Assembly (NCBI GenBank): GCA_030637665.1
Contig: DAOWGA010000146.1
Coordinates: 1 to 7,278 of the forward strand
DNA from: Lysobacterales bacterium
Lineage (GTDB): Bacteria; Pseudomonadota; Gammaproteobacteria; Xanthomonadales; SZUA-36
DNA length: 7,278 bases
Direction of reading: 5' to 3'
Under the pieces are notes generated by a model. The model did no database searches. It was not told where the DNA came from and saw nothing but the letters and a program-made list of their open reading frames with translations. Position 1 is the first letter of the stretch, and every line of letters starts with the position of its first letter. The position numbers and the translations under genes were made by a program. Shown in pieces: positions 1-7,239 of this stretch.

Positions 1-66
1 ATAGTCATCCTGTCTGCGATATATGAATTTTATCCTGTCCTGACACCACCCGCAAAGAATTATGCG

Positions 67-237
67 GGCTAGCAGCCTGTCGGACTTGACCGATCGTAGA
101 GAGGGAACGCCGATTTCAGTCAGACTCTTCTGTCTTTTGAGACGAATAGCACCGCTATTTTACGAAAAAGAGCGGGAAATCTGGCCAAACTCGGCTTTTC
201 CGCAGTAGATCATGTTAAGTCCGACAGGCTGCTAGCC
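67..237. mobile_element. MITE-like non-autonomous element, no transposase
   Basis: The two ends carry the same terminal sequence in inverted orientation: CTAGCAGCCTGTCGGACTT at 69-87 and its reverse complement at 217-235. The interior is a diverged palindrome with no open reading frame of transposase size. The boundary of about 233-237 is set by where the second copy at 7206-7239 stops matching, and the left boundary is inferred by symmetry. Short length, inverted ends, palindromic interior and recurrence elsewhere in the window fit a miniature inverted-repeat transposable element or a large REP/BIME-type repeat. I do not recognise the insertion-sequence family. No target-site duplication can be read, because the flanks are themselves mirror images. 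Confidence 0.5.
200..233 (+). repeat. Direct repeat copy 1 (right end of MITE-like element)
   Basis: This 34-base stretch, starting CCGCAGTAGATC and ending CAGGCTGCT, is identical to bases 7206-7239 in the same orientation. After one mismatch (A234 versus G7240) the match continues for GCC and then stops. It covers the right terminal inverted repeat of the element plus 17 bases inward, so that sub-terminal part is conserved between copies even though it is not matched in the left end. Confidence 0.95.
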
Positions 238-255
238 CGCATAATTCTTTGCGGG
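236..255 (+). other. Small hairpin in the right arm (mirrored at 49-68)
   Basis: CCCGCA at 236-241 pairs with TGCGGG at 250-255 around an eight-base loop. Because it lies within the perfect arm, an identical hairpin exists at 49-68. It sits immediately outside the inferred element end and overlaps the possible -35 box of the rsfS promoter. There is no T-run after it on the plus strand, so it is not a standard intrinsic terminator. Its role is unknown. Confidence 0.5.
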
Positions 256-277
256 TGGTGTCAGGACAGGATAAAAT
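249..277 (+). promoter_or_regulatory. Possible sigma-70 promoter for rsfS
   Basis: A -35-like TTGCGG (249-254) is separated by 17 bases from a good -10-like TAAAAT (272-277). This would place the start of transcription near base 284 and give a leader of only about 20 bases before the rsfS start at 307. The -35 box is weak (TTG conserved, the rest not), so this is a prediction by inspection. If real, the element's flank supplies transcription of the block independently of any upstream gene. The mirror-image copy in the left arm (27-55, minus strand) would fire outward. Confidence 0.3.
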
Positions 278-306
278 TCATATATCGCAGACAGGATGAC
301 TATCTT

Positions 307-690
307 TTGACCAATCCAAACAATGAGGACGCATTGTCGTTCGATCAACTCAAAGAGCTGGTGATCTCCGCTCTTGAGGATTTCAAAGCAATCGATATCC
401 AAATCATTGATGTTTCCGAGCTGAATCCGCTGACAGAGTTGTTCGTCATTGCCTCAGGCAGTTCCAGCCGGCACGTAAAATCCATGGCGGAAAACCTGAT
501 CATGAGGGCCAAGGCTGCCGGCTGTCAGCCGCTGGGAGTGGAGGGCCAGAGGCAAGCAGACTGGGTGCTGGTAGACCTCAATGACGTGATTGTTCACCTG
601 ATGCTCCCGCAGGCGCGGGCTTTTTATAATCTCGAAAAGCTCTGGCGGGTCAGCACGGATCAACGCAGCAGCGCAGGCCTGCCTGCCTGA
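307..690 (+). CDS. rsfS: Ribosomal silencing factor RsfS
   Basis: RsfS (Iojap/YbeB/DUF143 family) binds ribosomal protein uL14 on the 50S subunit and blocks joining to the 30S subunit, damping translation in starvation. The 127-residue product carries the family signatures in order: ASGSSSRHV (49-57), PLGVEG (75-80), a W-VLVDL-DVIVH-M segment (86-99) and RAFYNLEKLW (104-113). E. coli RsfS is about 105 residues; this one has a slightly longer N-terminus and a 14-residue tail after LEKLW. The start chosen is TTG at 307: the same frame has no ATG upstream back to the stop at 97-99, and an AGGA (293-296) lies ten bases before it. A TTG at 334 is an alternative, and the GTG at 361 would cut into the conserved fold. 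The usual upstream neighbour nadD is not visible; the palindromic repeat occupies its place. The identity is firm, the exact start less so. Confidence 0.95.
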   Translation: MTNPNNEDALSFDQLKELVISALEDFKAIDIQIIDVSELNPLTELFVIASGSSSRHVKSMAENLIMRAKAAGCQPLGVEGQRQADWVLVDLNDVIVHLMLPQARAFYNLEKLWRVSTDQRSSAGLPA

Positions 691-727
691 GCCAGCCCGC
701 TTCACATAGAGCAAGCACACATTCTTT

Positions 728-1198
728 ATGCAATTAATTGTTGCGGCCATCGGTCAACGCATGCCGGCATGGGTCCAGCAGGCATGGTCGGAATATGCCA
801 GGCGTTTTCCCAGGCCGTATTCCCTGGAATTGCGCGAAATTCCGCTCCTGAAACGTTCCCGCAATGCGGACATCGGCGGTCTGCGAAGGCGGGAAAGCGA
901 TGCGTTACTTGCAAGCGTACCGGACGGCTTTCGGATCATAGCCCTGGACGAAGGCGGCAAGCAGTGGTCAACGATGGAACTCGCGGGACAGATGGAAAAC
1001 TGGATGAGGGAAGAGCGCGGCGTGTGTTTCCTTATCGGTGGCCCTGACGGCTTGTCCGGGCAGTGCAGGCAGCAGGCTCACAACAGCTGGTCGCTGGGCA
1101 GATTGACTCTGCCGCATCCCATGGTGCGTACTATTCTCGCCGAGCAACTTTACCGGGCCTGGACCATCACCCAGAATCATCCTTACCACCGGGCCTGA
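728..1198 (+). CDS. rlmH: 23S rRNA (pseudouridine1915-N3)-methyltransferase RlmH
   Basis: RlmH is a SPOUT-class methyltransferase that uses S-adenosylmethionine to methylate N3 of pseudouridine 1915 in helix 69 of 23S rRNA, acting on assembled 70S ribosomes. The 156-residue product matches the family length (155 in E. coli). It shows the knot-forming SAM-binding motif IGGPDG (103-108), LTLPHPMVR (126-134), EQLYRA (139-144) and the C-terminal HPYHR (151-155). It starts with ATG 37 bases after the rsfS stop. I see no good Shine-Dalgarno sequence ahead of it (only a weak AGAG about 15 bases upstream). The gene ends in two in-frame stops, TGA then TAG (1196-1201). Pairing with rsfS is a very conserved bacterial arrangement and joins two factors that act on the large subunit. 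Confidence 0.97.
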   Translation: MQLIVAAIGQRMPAWVQQAWSEYARRFPRPYSLELREIPLLKRSRNADIGGLRRRESDALLASVPDGFRIIALDEGGKQWSTMELAGQMENWMREERGVCFLIGGPDGLSGQCRQQAHNSWSLGRLTLPHPMVRTILAEQLYRAWTITQNHPYHRA

Positions 1199-1205
1199 TA
1201 GTTTG

Positions 1206-1823
1206 ATGGATACCCCGCTTACCAAGGCAGTGCTCATCCTGGCCTCTGCTTCACCCCGGCGGTGGGAGTTGCTGGATCAGATCGGTGTCGCTTATCGCAT
1301 CGTCATTTCAGAAATTGATGAATCTGCCCTGACAGGAGAGAAACCGGGTGACTATGTTTGTCGCGTGGCGCGTGAAAAAGCACTGGATGTGAAGCACCGT
1401 GAAGGAGGTGATTCACCGGTGTTGGGGGCTGATACCGCGGTGGTTGTGAATGGCCGTATTCTCGGCAAACCGGTGAACCGTGAGCACGCGATGGAAATGC
1501 TCATGGAACTTTCTGGCTGCACGCACGAAGTATGGTCCGCAGTGGCGCTGCTGTTGTCCGGGGGCGAAATCCTCGAACGGCTCAACGTGACCCGGGTTAC
1601 GTTTTCAGAGTTGGATCGTGAATGGATCGAGGCCTACTGTGACAGCGGTGATCCCATGGACAAAGCCGGTGCTTATGGCGTACAGGGTATGGCTGCGCAG
1701 AAAATTTCACACCTGGAAGGCAGTTATTCAGGCGTCATGGGTTTGCCTCTGCACGAAACCTCTGAAATTCTCAACCAGGCGTGCCTGCTGAATCATTTTG
1801 AGTCAGGCAGTTCTTCGAAGTGA
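1206..1823 (+). CDS. maf: Maf family nucleoside triphosphate pyrophosphatase (dTTP/UTP type, YhdE-like)
   Basis: Maf proteins hydrolyse nucleoside triphosphates to the monophosphate and pyrophosphate. The YhdE subgroup prefers dTTP, UTP and modified pyrimidine nucleotides and is thought to clean the nucleotide pool. From the ATG at 1206 the product is 205 residues, with SASPRR (14-19), the catalytic-Asp region LGADT (73-77), LGKP (86-89), DKAGAYGVQG (152-161) and GSYSGVMGLPL (172-182), all intact. Placement directly before rng, as for E. coli yhdE, and the DKAGAYG-QG segment favour the YhdE subgroup over YceF; the substrate is inferred from this. A TTG at 1203 directly precedes the ATG and is also in frame. 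The start lies seven bases after the rlmH stop with no clear Shine-Dalgarno sequence, so translational coupling to rlmH is likely. Confidence 0.95.
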   Translation: MDTPLTKAVLILASASPRRWELLDQIGVAYRIVISEIDESALTGEKPGDYVCRVAREKALDVKHREGGDSPVLGADTAVVVNGRILGKPVNREHAMEMLMELSGCTHEVWSAVALLLSGGEILERLNVTRVTFSELDREWIEAYCDSGDPMDKAGAYGVQGMAAQKISHLEGSYSGVMGLPLHETSEILNQACLLNHFESGSSSK

Positions 1824-1871
1824 TATTCTACCCACAGTTTGGAAATGGCAATTCGTTTGCCCGGATGTCGC

Positions 1872-3341
1872 GTGAGCGAAGAAATTCTGATTAATTCGAC
1901 ACCGTCGGAAACGCGGGTGGCGCTGGTAGAGAATGGCATGCTGCAGGAAGTATGGCTGGAGCGTGCCAGTCACAGTGGCTACATCGGCAATATCTATATG
2001 GGTGAAGTTTCCCGCGTTTTGCCGGGCCTGCAAGCTGCGTTCGTGGATATTGGACTGGACCGGACGGCATTTTTGCATGCCAGGGATATGGTGCGACTGA
2101 ATCCGGTGGCGGTGGATGATGAAGCGGCATCAGAACCCCTGATCGCCGAAATGCTCAGACCCGGTGAAAAGGTTGTCGTGCAGGTGATCAAGGATCCGCT
2201 TGGCAGCAAAGGCGCCCGGCTGACGACCAATATCAGTATTCCATCCCGTTTCCTGGTGTTGCTGCCTGATTGCGAAACCATTGGTGTTTCCATCCGGATC
2301 GAAGAAGATCAGGAAAGAACCCGGCTCAAGGATCTCGTCCATACGCTGCGCGATGACACCCAGGGTCATGGATACATTGTCCGTACCAATGCGGAAGGCG
2401 TTAATGATTTCGCACTGTCCGCGGATATGGTCTACCTGGGTAAAGTCTGGCAGTCAATCAGCGAACGGGCGGAAGAAACTGCCGCAATGGCGTGTATCTA
2501 TGAAGATTTGTCGCTGGCTTTGAAGGCCTTGCGGGACATGATGCACGTAAAGGTCGACCGGGTTCGCATTGACTCACCCGTGGTTTTGCAAAAAGCAAGG
2601 GATTTTGCGCAGCGATTCGTGCCAGACTGGCTGGATCGCATTGAGGAATATACAACCGAGCGCCCTATTTTTGACTCTTTCGGAGTCGAAGACGAAATTG
2701 AAAATGCCCTTAAGCCCACAACACCCCTGAAATCAGGGGGTTACCTGGTATTCGACCAGACCGAGGCCATGACCACCATTGATATCAATACCGGTGGTTA
2801 TGTCGGTCACCGGAACCTGGAGGAAACCATTTACAAAACCAATCTGGAAGCCACCCAGGCAATTGCCCGGCAGCTGCGTTTGCGTAATCTCGGCGGCATC
2901 ATCATTATCGACTTCATTGACATGGTCGACGAAGAGCATCGGCGGCAGGTGATGCGCTCATTGGAACGTGCTCTTGCACGGGACCATGCCAAAACCTCGC
3001 TGACGGCAATTTCTCCGCTGGGCCTGGTCGAGATGACCAGGAAGCGGACCACCGAGAGCCTGGAGCGGCGCTTGTGCATCCCGTGTCCGAATTGCAGTGG
3101 CCGCGGTACCATCAAGAGCACAGAAACGGTCTGCCTGGAGATTTTCCGGGAAATCGTACGCGCCAGCCGGCAGTTCGAGGCCAGCAAACTGATGGTGCTG
3201 GCCTCTTCACAAGTCGTTGAGCGAATCCTGGATGAGCAGTCTTCTACGGTCGCGGAACTGGAGGAACTCATTGGGAAATCCATCCAGTTTCAGCGCGAAG
3301 ATCAATATTCCCAGGAACAATTCGATGTTGTTCTACTCTGA
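1872..3341 (+). CDS. rng: Ribonuclease G
   Basis: RNase G is the shorter RNase E/G-family endoribonuclease. It trims the 5' end of 16S rRNA and takes part in mRNA decay, cutting single-stranded AU-rich sites with preference for 5'-monophosphate ends. Starting at GTG 1872 the product is 489 residues, the same length as E. coli RNase G. It has an N-terminal S1 domain (about 37-125, with GNIYMGEVSRVLPG and the AAFVDIG segment), the Mg-binding catalytic aspartates D304 (TTIDINTG) and D347 (IIIDFIDM), the Zn-link cysteines 405-408 (CPNC) and the family ending EQFDVV. It lacks the long C-terminal degradosome scaffold of RNase E. GTG is preferred because MSEEILIN then aligns with the family N-terminus and a GGA (1863-1865) lies six bases upstream. 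ATG 1845 or TTG 1839 would add 9 or 11 atypical residues. It follows maf by 48 bases with no terminator. Confidence 0.96.
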   Translation: MSEEILINSTPSETRVALVENGMLQEVWLERASHSGYIGNIYMGEVSRVLPGLQAAFVDIGLDRTAFLHARDMVRLNPVAVDDEAASEPLIAEMLRPGEKVVVQVIKDPLGSKGARLTTNISIPSRFLVLLPDCETIGVSIRIEEDQERTRLKDLVHTLRDDTQGHGYIVRTNAEGVNDFALSADMVYLGKVWQSISERAEETAAMACIYEDLSLALKALRDMMHVKVDRVRIDSPVVLQKARDFAQRFVPDWLDRIEEYTTERPIFDSFGVEDEIENALKPTTPLKSGGYLVFDQTEAMTTIDINTGGYVGHRNLEETIYKTNLEATQAIARQLRLRNLGGIIIIDFIDMVDEEHRRQVMRSLERALARDHAKTSLTAISPLGLVEMTRKRTTESLERRLCIPCPNCSGRGTIKSTETVCLEIFREIVRASRQFEASKLMVLASSQVVERILDEQSSTVAELEELIGKSIQFQREDQYSQEQFDVVLL

Positions 3342-3376
3342 GCCGTTACCAGGTCAGGAATTGTAAAGCCGCATAA

Positions 3377-6300
3377 ATGACAAGCCTGAAAATCATATTC
3401 CGCCGAGCCAGGACTTTGCTGTGGACGGCGATGTCCATTGTCATCATCCTGGCTGCGGTAACCGTTGGGGTGGGCAAGTTGCTGATGCCTTACAGCGACC
3501 GCTACCAGCCACGCCTGGAAGCCTGGCTGTCGGAAGAATTCGGCCGCCCGGTGAAACTCGAAAGCTTCGATGGCGATTGGAAGGCTTTCGGCCCGCGCTT
3601 GTCCCTGCAGGGAATGACCCTGTTACCCCGGGCGGATGCTGAGCCCGGTGAATCGGGCGAGGTCGCTATCGAGTCTGCAGCGCTGGACATCAAGCCATTG
3701 AATGCATTGATCCCGGGCCGGCCACTCTATAATTTCCGGGTCATTGGCGCGGATTTCCAATTGTTGCGCACAGCTGATGGCCGATTTGAACTTTCCGGTT
3801 TTGGGGTCAGCGGCATGGGTCCGGATGGAAACAGCTCCGCGCTCGGGGAACTGGCGAAAGTTGGTGAGGTGATCCTGCAGGATTCCAGTCTTGAATACTC
3901 AGATGAGATACACGGCATTCACATTGAATTCGTCTCTATACAGGGACGTCTGCATATATATGGGGATGAACTGTCTACCGAGGTGCAGGCCAGTTTGTAC
4001 GATACCCGCAGTGAGCTCGTGTACGGTGAAGTGGAAGTCACGCTCAGTTTGCGGCTGAGTGAAGACCGGAAGCTGGCCGAGGCCGCATGGCAGGCATCTG
4101 CCCGGGAACTGATGCTGGCAGCTTTCCAGGACAAGTTGCCGGCCAATCCTTTCCTGCCGCTGACGGGCTGGCTCAACGCCGAGCTGTGGGGCGACTGGTC
4201 AAGTCATGAAGGGCACCACATCCGGGGCGTCAGTGACCTGCAGGATGCCCGGCTGGTGAATGATTATCAGGACCTGTCGCTGGATCATTTCAACATGCGT
4301 TTCAACTGGAGTTATCAGGGAAAAGGGCACTGGCGCCTGGATATCGCGGATCTGTTGTATGACGACGGCTCGGAATCCTGGATCGCACCCAATATTTCGA
4401 TGGCCAGGAATGCTGCTGAGGATCTGGGTTTGTGGATCAGCGCCGATAGTCTGCCCCTGGGGGTCCCGCTCAACCTGGCCAGGGATGTCATGTCCGTTTA
4501 CGGCACCACCTGGCCCAAATTCCTGCCTCATGCGGCCGACGGCCGCGTTGATGACCTGGAACTCATACTCAACAGTTCGTGGCGTCTCAACCTTGCGCAG
4601 GGTTCGGTGAGGAATGCCAGCGTATTTGACTGGGATCGTTGGCCGGACCTGCAGGGACTGGATGGGGAAATTGCACTGCAGCAGGATTCCGGGAGGATTT
4701 CACTGAGCGGTTCAAAGGTTCTGGTGGATTGGCCGAATATGTTTCGCGACCAATTGTATTTCTCCATACCGGGTTGTGAACTGGATTTGCGCTGGGGTAA
4801 GCAGTGGCAGTTGGGCTTCAGCGGTTGCAGCCTGGAGAATGAGGATCTCGCGATTGAAGGCCGGGTGGTCATCAGTGGTGGTGAGGGAAAACCGGCGGTC
4901 GATGCCAATTTCACCGCGAAGCGGGCTGATCTGGGACGGCTTGATTCCTATTGGCCTGAATCGATCATGAGAGATGGCATCCTGCGCTGGTTGCGCCGGG
5001 GGCTGGTTGCCGGTGACGTTATCCGCGCTCGGTTCCAGATTCATGGCGACATGGATGACTGGCCGTTCAGACATGGCGAGGGCCGCTTCGAAGCATTCGC
5101 GGAAGTCAGGAATGGAGAACTGGATTATGTGAAAGGGTGGCCACCGGCCCGGCAAGTTAATGCTGTGGCGTATTTTGAAGGCGCATCCATGGATGTAGCG
5201 GGCAGCATTGGTGATATTACCGGTCTGCCCGTGCACACTGTCACGGCAAGAATCGATAATTTGAAAATGCCTCTGCTGGGGATTTCCTATTCTGCGGATA
5301 CCGAATTACCCGGCCTGCTGGGCTTCCTCCAGCAATCGCCCTTACAGCAACATATCAACACGGACCTGTCGAGATTCGAATTCAGTGGCCCGGCCAGCAC
5401 GCAGGGCGAGCTGCTTTTTCCATTGGGCAGGACGGAAGGGGAAATGAGTGTTGACGGCAAGGTGCTGGTGCAGGGAAATCGCTTTTCAGATCCTGAAAAT
5501 GAAATCACCCTGGAAGAGATCAGTGGTGAATTGCAGTACGACCACCAGGGTTTCAAAGGCAGCGGCCTGACAACAATATTCCGCGGCCATCCCGGGGAGC
5601 TCACCGTGGTTGCGGGCGCGGACCGGCCGCAAAAATTTCGCGCCGACCTGAGCGGCAATTTCGATGTGAAAGATGTTATTCCAGGCTTCCTGCTGGAAAG
5701 TTATTCCGCCCTGGCGCAGATCGAAGGCAGCACCGGCTGGCTGGTTTCGATGATTGTCGGTTCGAATGATCCCGGCAGCGATTCGGGGCCGGTGTTGAAG
5801 ATACGTTCCGGGCTCGAAGGGGTAGAGCTGAACCTGCCCGCTCCATTGAACAAATCAGCCGCCGAGTACTGGCCGCTGGTGCTGCACTATCCTCTTGCAG
5901 GCACAGACCGCCTGCTGGATGTGGAACTGATTAACCGCGTAACTTTGCGCTTTGATCTTTCCGGTGACACGGATTCACCGCAAAGCGCGGTGATCCGGGT
6001 TGGCGGCGGTGTCCCGGACCTGCCGCCACAGGGCTTCGTCAGGATTCTGGGCAGCTCAGAGGAACTTGACCTGGACGGGTGGATCGATGTCATTATCGAG
6101 GATGCACAGAAGGGCAGGGGCATGGGGGGCCTGGAGCTGGAAAGCAGCCGGCTGGCGGCGGACAGGCTGGTGTTTCTCGACCGCTATTTCAACGATGTCA
6201 GCCTGGAATTTGAGGTAGTGGACAGCGATCTAAAGGCCACGTTCAGCGGTGAAGACATCGACGGCAGGGTCAGCTTCACGCGGGGTGCCGGAGAAACGAG

Positions 6301-7198
6301 AAGCCTGACTGCGGAATTTGAACGCCTGGCGCTGGCAGATCCGATTTCTTCAGGGCTGAGCATGGAAACGGATCCGGCGGATCTTCCGGCCGTGCATCTT
6401 TATGCAAAATCCTTCCGCTACGCAGGCGTCGAGCTGGGTGAAACCCGCATTGAAGCGTATCCGACCGCTGATGGTTTTCACTTTGAGAAAGTCGATGCAG
6501 CTTCTGAACAGTTGACCGTGCAGGCCAGCGGTGACTGGTCCCTGCAAGATCACCAGCAGCGTTCGGATTTCCTTATCCACATGACCTCGGAATCCCTCGG
6601 TGATTTTCTTGAGACCATGGATATCAGTTCTTCCATGCAGGGTGGTCAGACCCTGGTTCAATTCAATGCCTGGTGGCCGGGATCGCCTGCAGCCTTCGCT
6701 TTGTCCCGTCTTAATGGTGAGGTTGAATTCAGTGTCGTACAGGGCAATATTGCAGATGCCAGTGCGGGAACGGGCAGGTTGCTGGGCTTGTTGAGTATCC
6801 AGTCTTTGCCCAAAAGGCTATCACTGGACTTCCGGGATGTTTTTGATTCCGGTTTTTCGTTTGATGAAGCCAGCGGCAGCTTCACCATGGAAAATGGCCG
6901 GGCAAGAACGGACAACGTCATCCTGGAGTCTTCGGCGGCGCGGATCAGCATCACCGGGAGCACTGACCTGGTTGACCAGCAATATGATCAACTGCTGACT
7001 GTGAAGCCCGGGCTTGGCAACACATTGCCGGTGATCGGCGCCATCGCGGGCGGCCCCGGCGGCGCCGCCGCGGGACTGGCGATTCAGGGCCTGTGGCATG
7101 AGCAATTGGGCGATGCCACCCAGGTGAAGTACACGATTACCGGCAGTTGGGACGATCCCGTGTTCCCGCCGGTAATAGACAACCCCACAGATGGATAG
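3377..7198 (+). CDS. yhdP: YhdP family AsmA-like phospholipid transport protein
   Basis: YhdP is a very large AsmA-like protein, anchored in the inner membrane with most of its chain in the periplasm. In E. coli it works redundantly with TamB and YdbH to move phospholipids to the outer membrane. This product is 1273 residues (E. coli about 1266), so it is full length. It has a basic N-terminus, one membrane segment (about 13-36) and then the AsmA-type opening GRPVKL (56-61) and GDWKAFGPRLSLQG (66-79). The middle DUF3971-like region includes SYWPESIM near 525 and GELDYVKGWP near 580-590. The long beta-rich remainder ends in a Gly/Ala-rich stretch (about 1214-1240) and a final TGSWDDPVFPP motif. 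The ATG at 3377 is the first start after an in-frame TAA directly before it. It begins 35 bases after rng with a weak ribosome-binding site, consistent with operon expression. Family assignment is firm; the transport role is inferred from E. coli. Confidence 0.95.
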   Translation: MTSLKIIFRRARTLLWTAMSIVIILAAVTVGVGKLLMPYSDRYQPRLEAWLSEEFGRPVKLESFDGDWKAFGPRLSLQGMTLLPRADAEPGESGEVAIESAALDIKPLNALIPGRPLYNFRVIGADFQLLRTADGRFELSGFGVSGMGPDGNSSALGELAKVGEVILQDSSLEYSDEIHGIHIEFVSIQGRLHIYGDELSTEVQASLYDTRSELVYGEVEVTLSLRLSEDRKLAEAAWQASARELMLAAFQDKLPANPFLPLTGWLNAELWGDWSSHEGHHIRGVSDLQDARLVNDYQDLSLDHFNMRFNWSYQGKGHWRLDIADLLYDDGSESWIAPNISMARNAAEDLGLWISADSLPLGVPLNLARDVMSVYGTTWPKFLPHAADGRVDDLELILNSSWRLNLAQGSVRNASVFDWDRWPDLQGLDGEIALQQDSGRISLSGSKVLVDWPNMFRDQLYFSIPGCELDLRWGKQWQLGFSGCSLENEDLAIEGRVVISGGEGKPAVDANFTAKRADLGRLDSYWPESIMRDGILRWLRRGLVAGDVIRARFQIHGDMDDWPFRHGEGRFEAFAEVRNGELDYVKGWPPARQVNAVAYFEGASMDVAGSIGDITGLPVHTVTARIDNLKMPLLGISYSADTELPGLLGFLQQSPLQQHINTDLSRFEFSGPASTQGELLFPLGRTEGEMSVDGKVLVQGNRFSDPENEITLEEISGELQYDHQGFKGSGLTTIFRGHPGELTVVAGADRPQKFRADLSGNFDVKDVIPGFLLESYSALAQIEGSTGWLVSMIVGSNDPGSDSGPVLKIRSGLEGVELNLPAPLNKSAAEYWPLVLHYPLAGTDRLLDVELINRVTLRFDLSGDTDSPQSAVIRVGGGVPDLPPQGFVRILGSSEELDLDGWIDVIIEDAQKGRGMGGLELESSRLAADRLVFLDRYFNDVSLEFEVVDSDLKATFSGEDIDGRVSFTRGAGETRSLTAEFERLALADPISSGLSMETDPADLPAVHLYAKSFRYAGVELGETRIEAYPTADGFHFEKVDAASEQLTVQASGDWSLQDHQQRSDFLIHMTSESLGDFLETMDISSSMQGGQTLVQFNAWWPGSPAAFALSRLNGEVEFSVVQGNIADASAGTGRLLGLLSIQSLPKRLSLDFRDVFDSGFSFDEASGSFTMENGRARTDNVILESSAARISITGSTDLVDQQYDQLLTVKPGLGNTLPVIGAIAGGPGGAAAGLAIQGLWHEQLGDATQVKYTITGSWDDPVFPPVIDNPTDG

Positions 7199-7205
7199 AA
7201 TGAGC

Positions 7206-7239
7206 CCGCAGTAGATCATGTTAAGTCCGACAGGCTGCT
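7206..7239 (+). repeat. Direct repeat copy 2, solo element end downstream of yhdP
   Basis: These 34 bases are identical to bases 200-233 and in the same orientation, with partial similarity for a further four bases (to 7243). The copy begins seven bases after the yhdP stop. The rest of the palindromic element is absent: the sequence to its left is yhdP coding DNA and to its right an unrelated AT-rich tail. It therefore looks like a solo end or a minimal unit of the repeat family. It contains no strong hairpin followed by a T-run, so I do not call it a terminator. Confidence 0.93.

Larger units (their letters stand above)
1..303. repeat. Large palindrome with perfect 87-base inverted-repeat arms
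   Basis: Bases 1-87 are the exact reverse complement of bases 217-303, with the axis at base 152. The 129 bases between the arms still match their own reverse complement at about half of the flanking positions (30 of 57 in an ungapped hand comparison). The very centre is a perfect small hairpin, AATAGC-ACC-GCTATT (145-159). The left arm begins at the first base of the window, so the repeat may extend further. The right arm ends three bases before the rsfS start codon. No protein-coding signal is seen here. Perfect arms around a diverged core imply either a very recent inverted duplication or gene conversion, or a fold-back chimera at a contig end. The sequence alone does not decide between these. 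Confidence 0.95.

Noticed and set aside
219..299. Open frame ending at TGA 297-299 as a possible nadD 3' end
   Set aside because: It runs only from a stop at 216-218 within the element, and the residues do not resemble a NadD C-terminus.
100..306. In-frame open extension of rsfS back to base 100 across the element
   Set aside because: The frame is open only by chance through the repeat. It offers no ATG, lacks similarity to the RsfS N-terminus, and lies in palindromic non-coding DNA.
296..310. ATG at 296 with stop TGA at 308-310 overlapping the rsfS TTG, suggesting an upstream gene end
   Set aside because: The same frame has a TAA at 272-274, so it would be only four codons long. No upstream gene ends here.
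2831..3283. Long minus-strand open frame opposite rng (and similar antisense frames opposite yhdP and rlmH)
   Set aside because: These are shadows of strongly conserved plus-strand genes. Their translations are Ser/Arg-rich without recognisable domains.
7057..7070. GC-rich 14-base palindrome near the yhdP 3' end
   Set aside because: It falls in Gly/Ala codons (GGC, GCC) of a conserved low-complexity stretch and is explained by coding composition.
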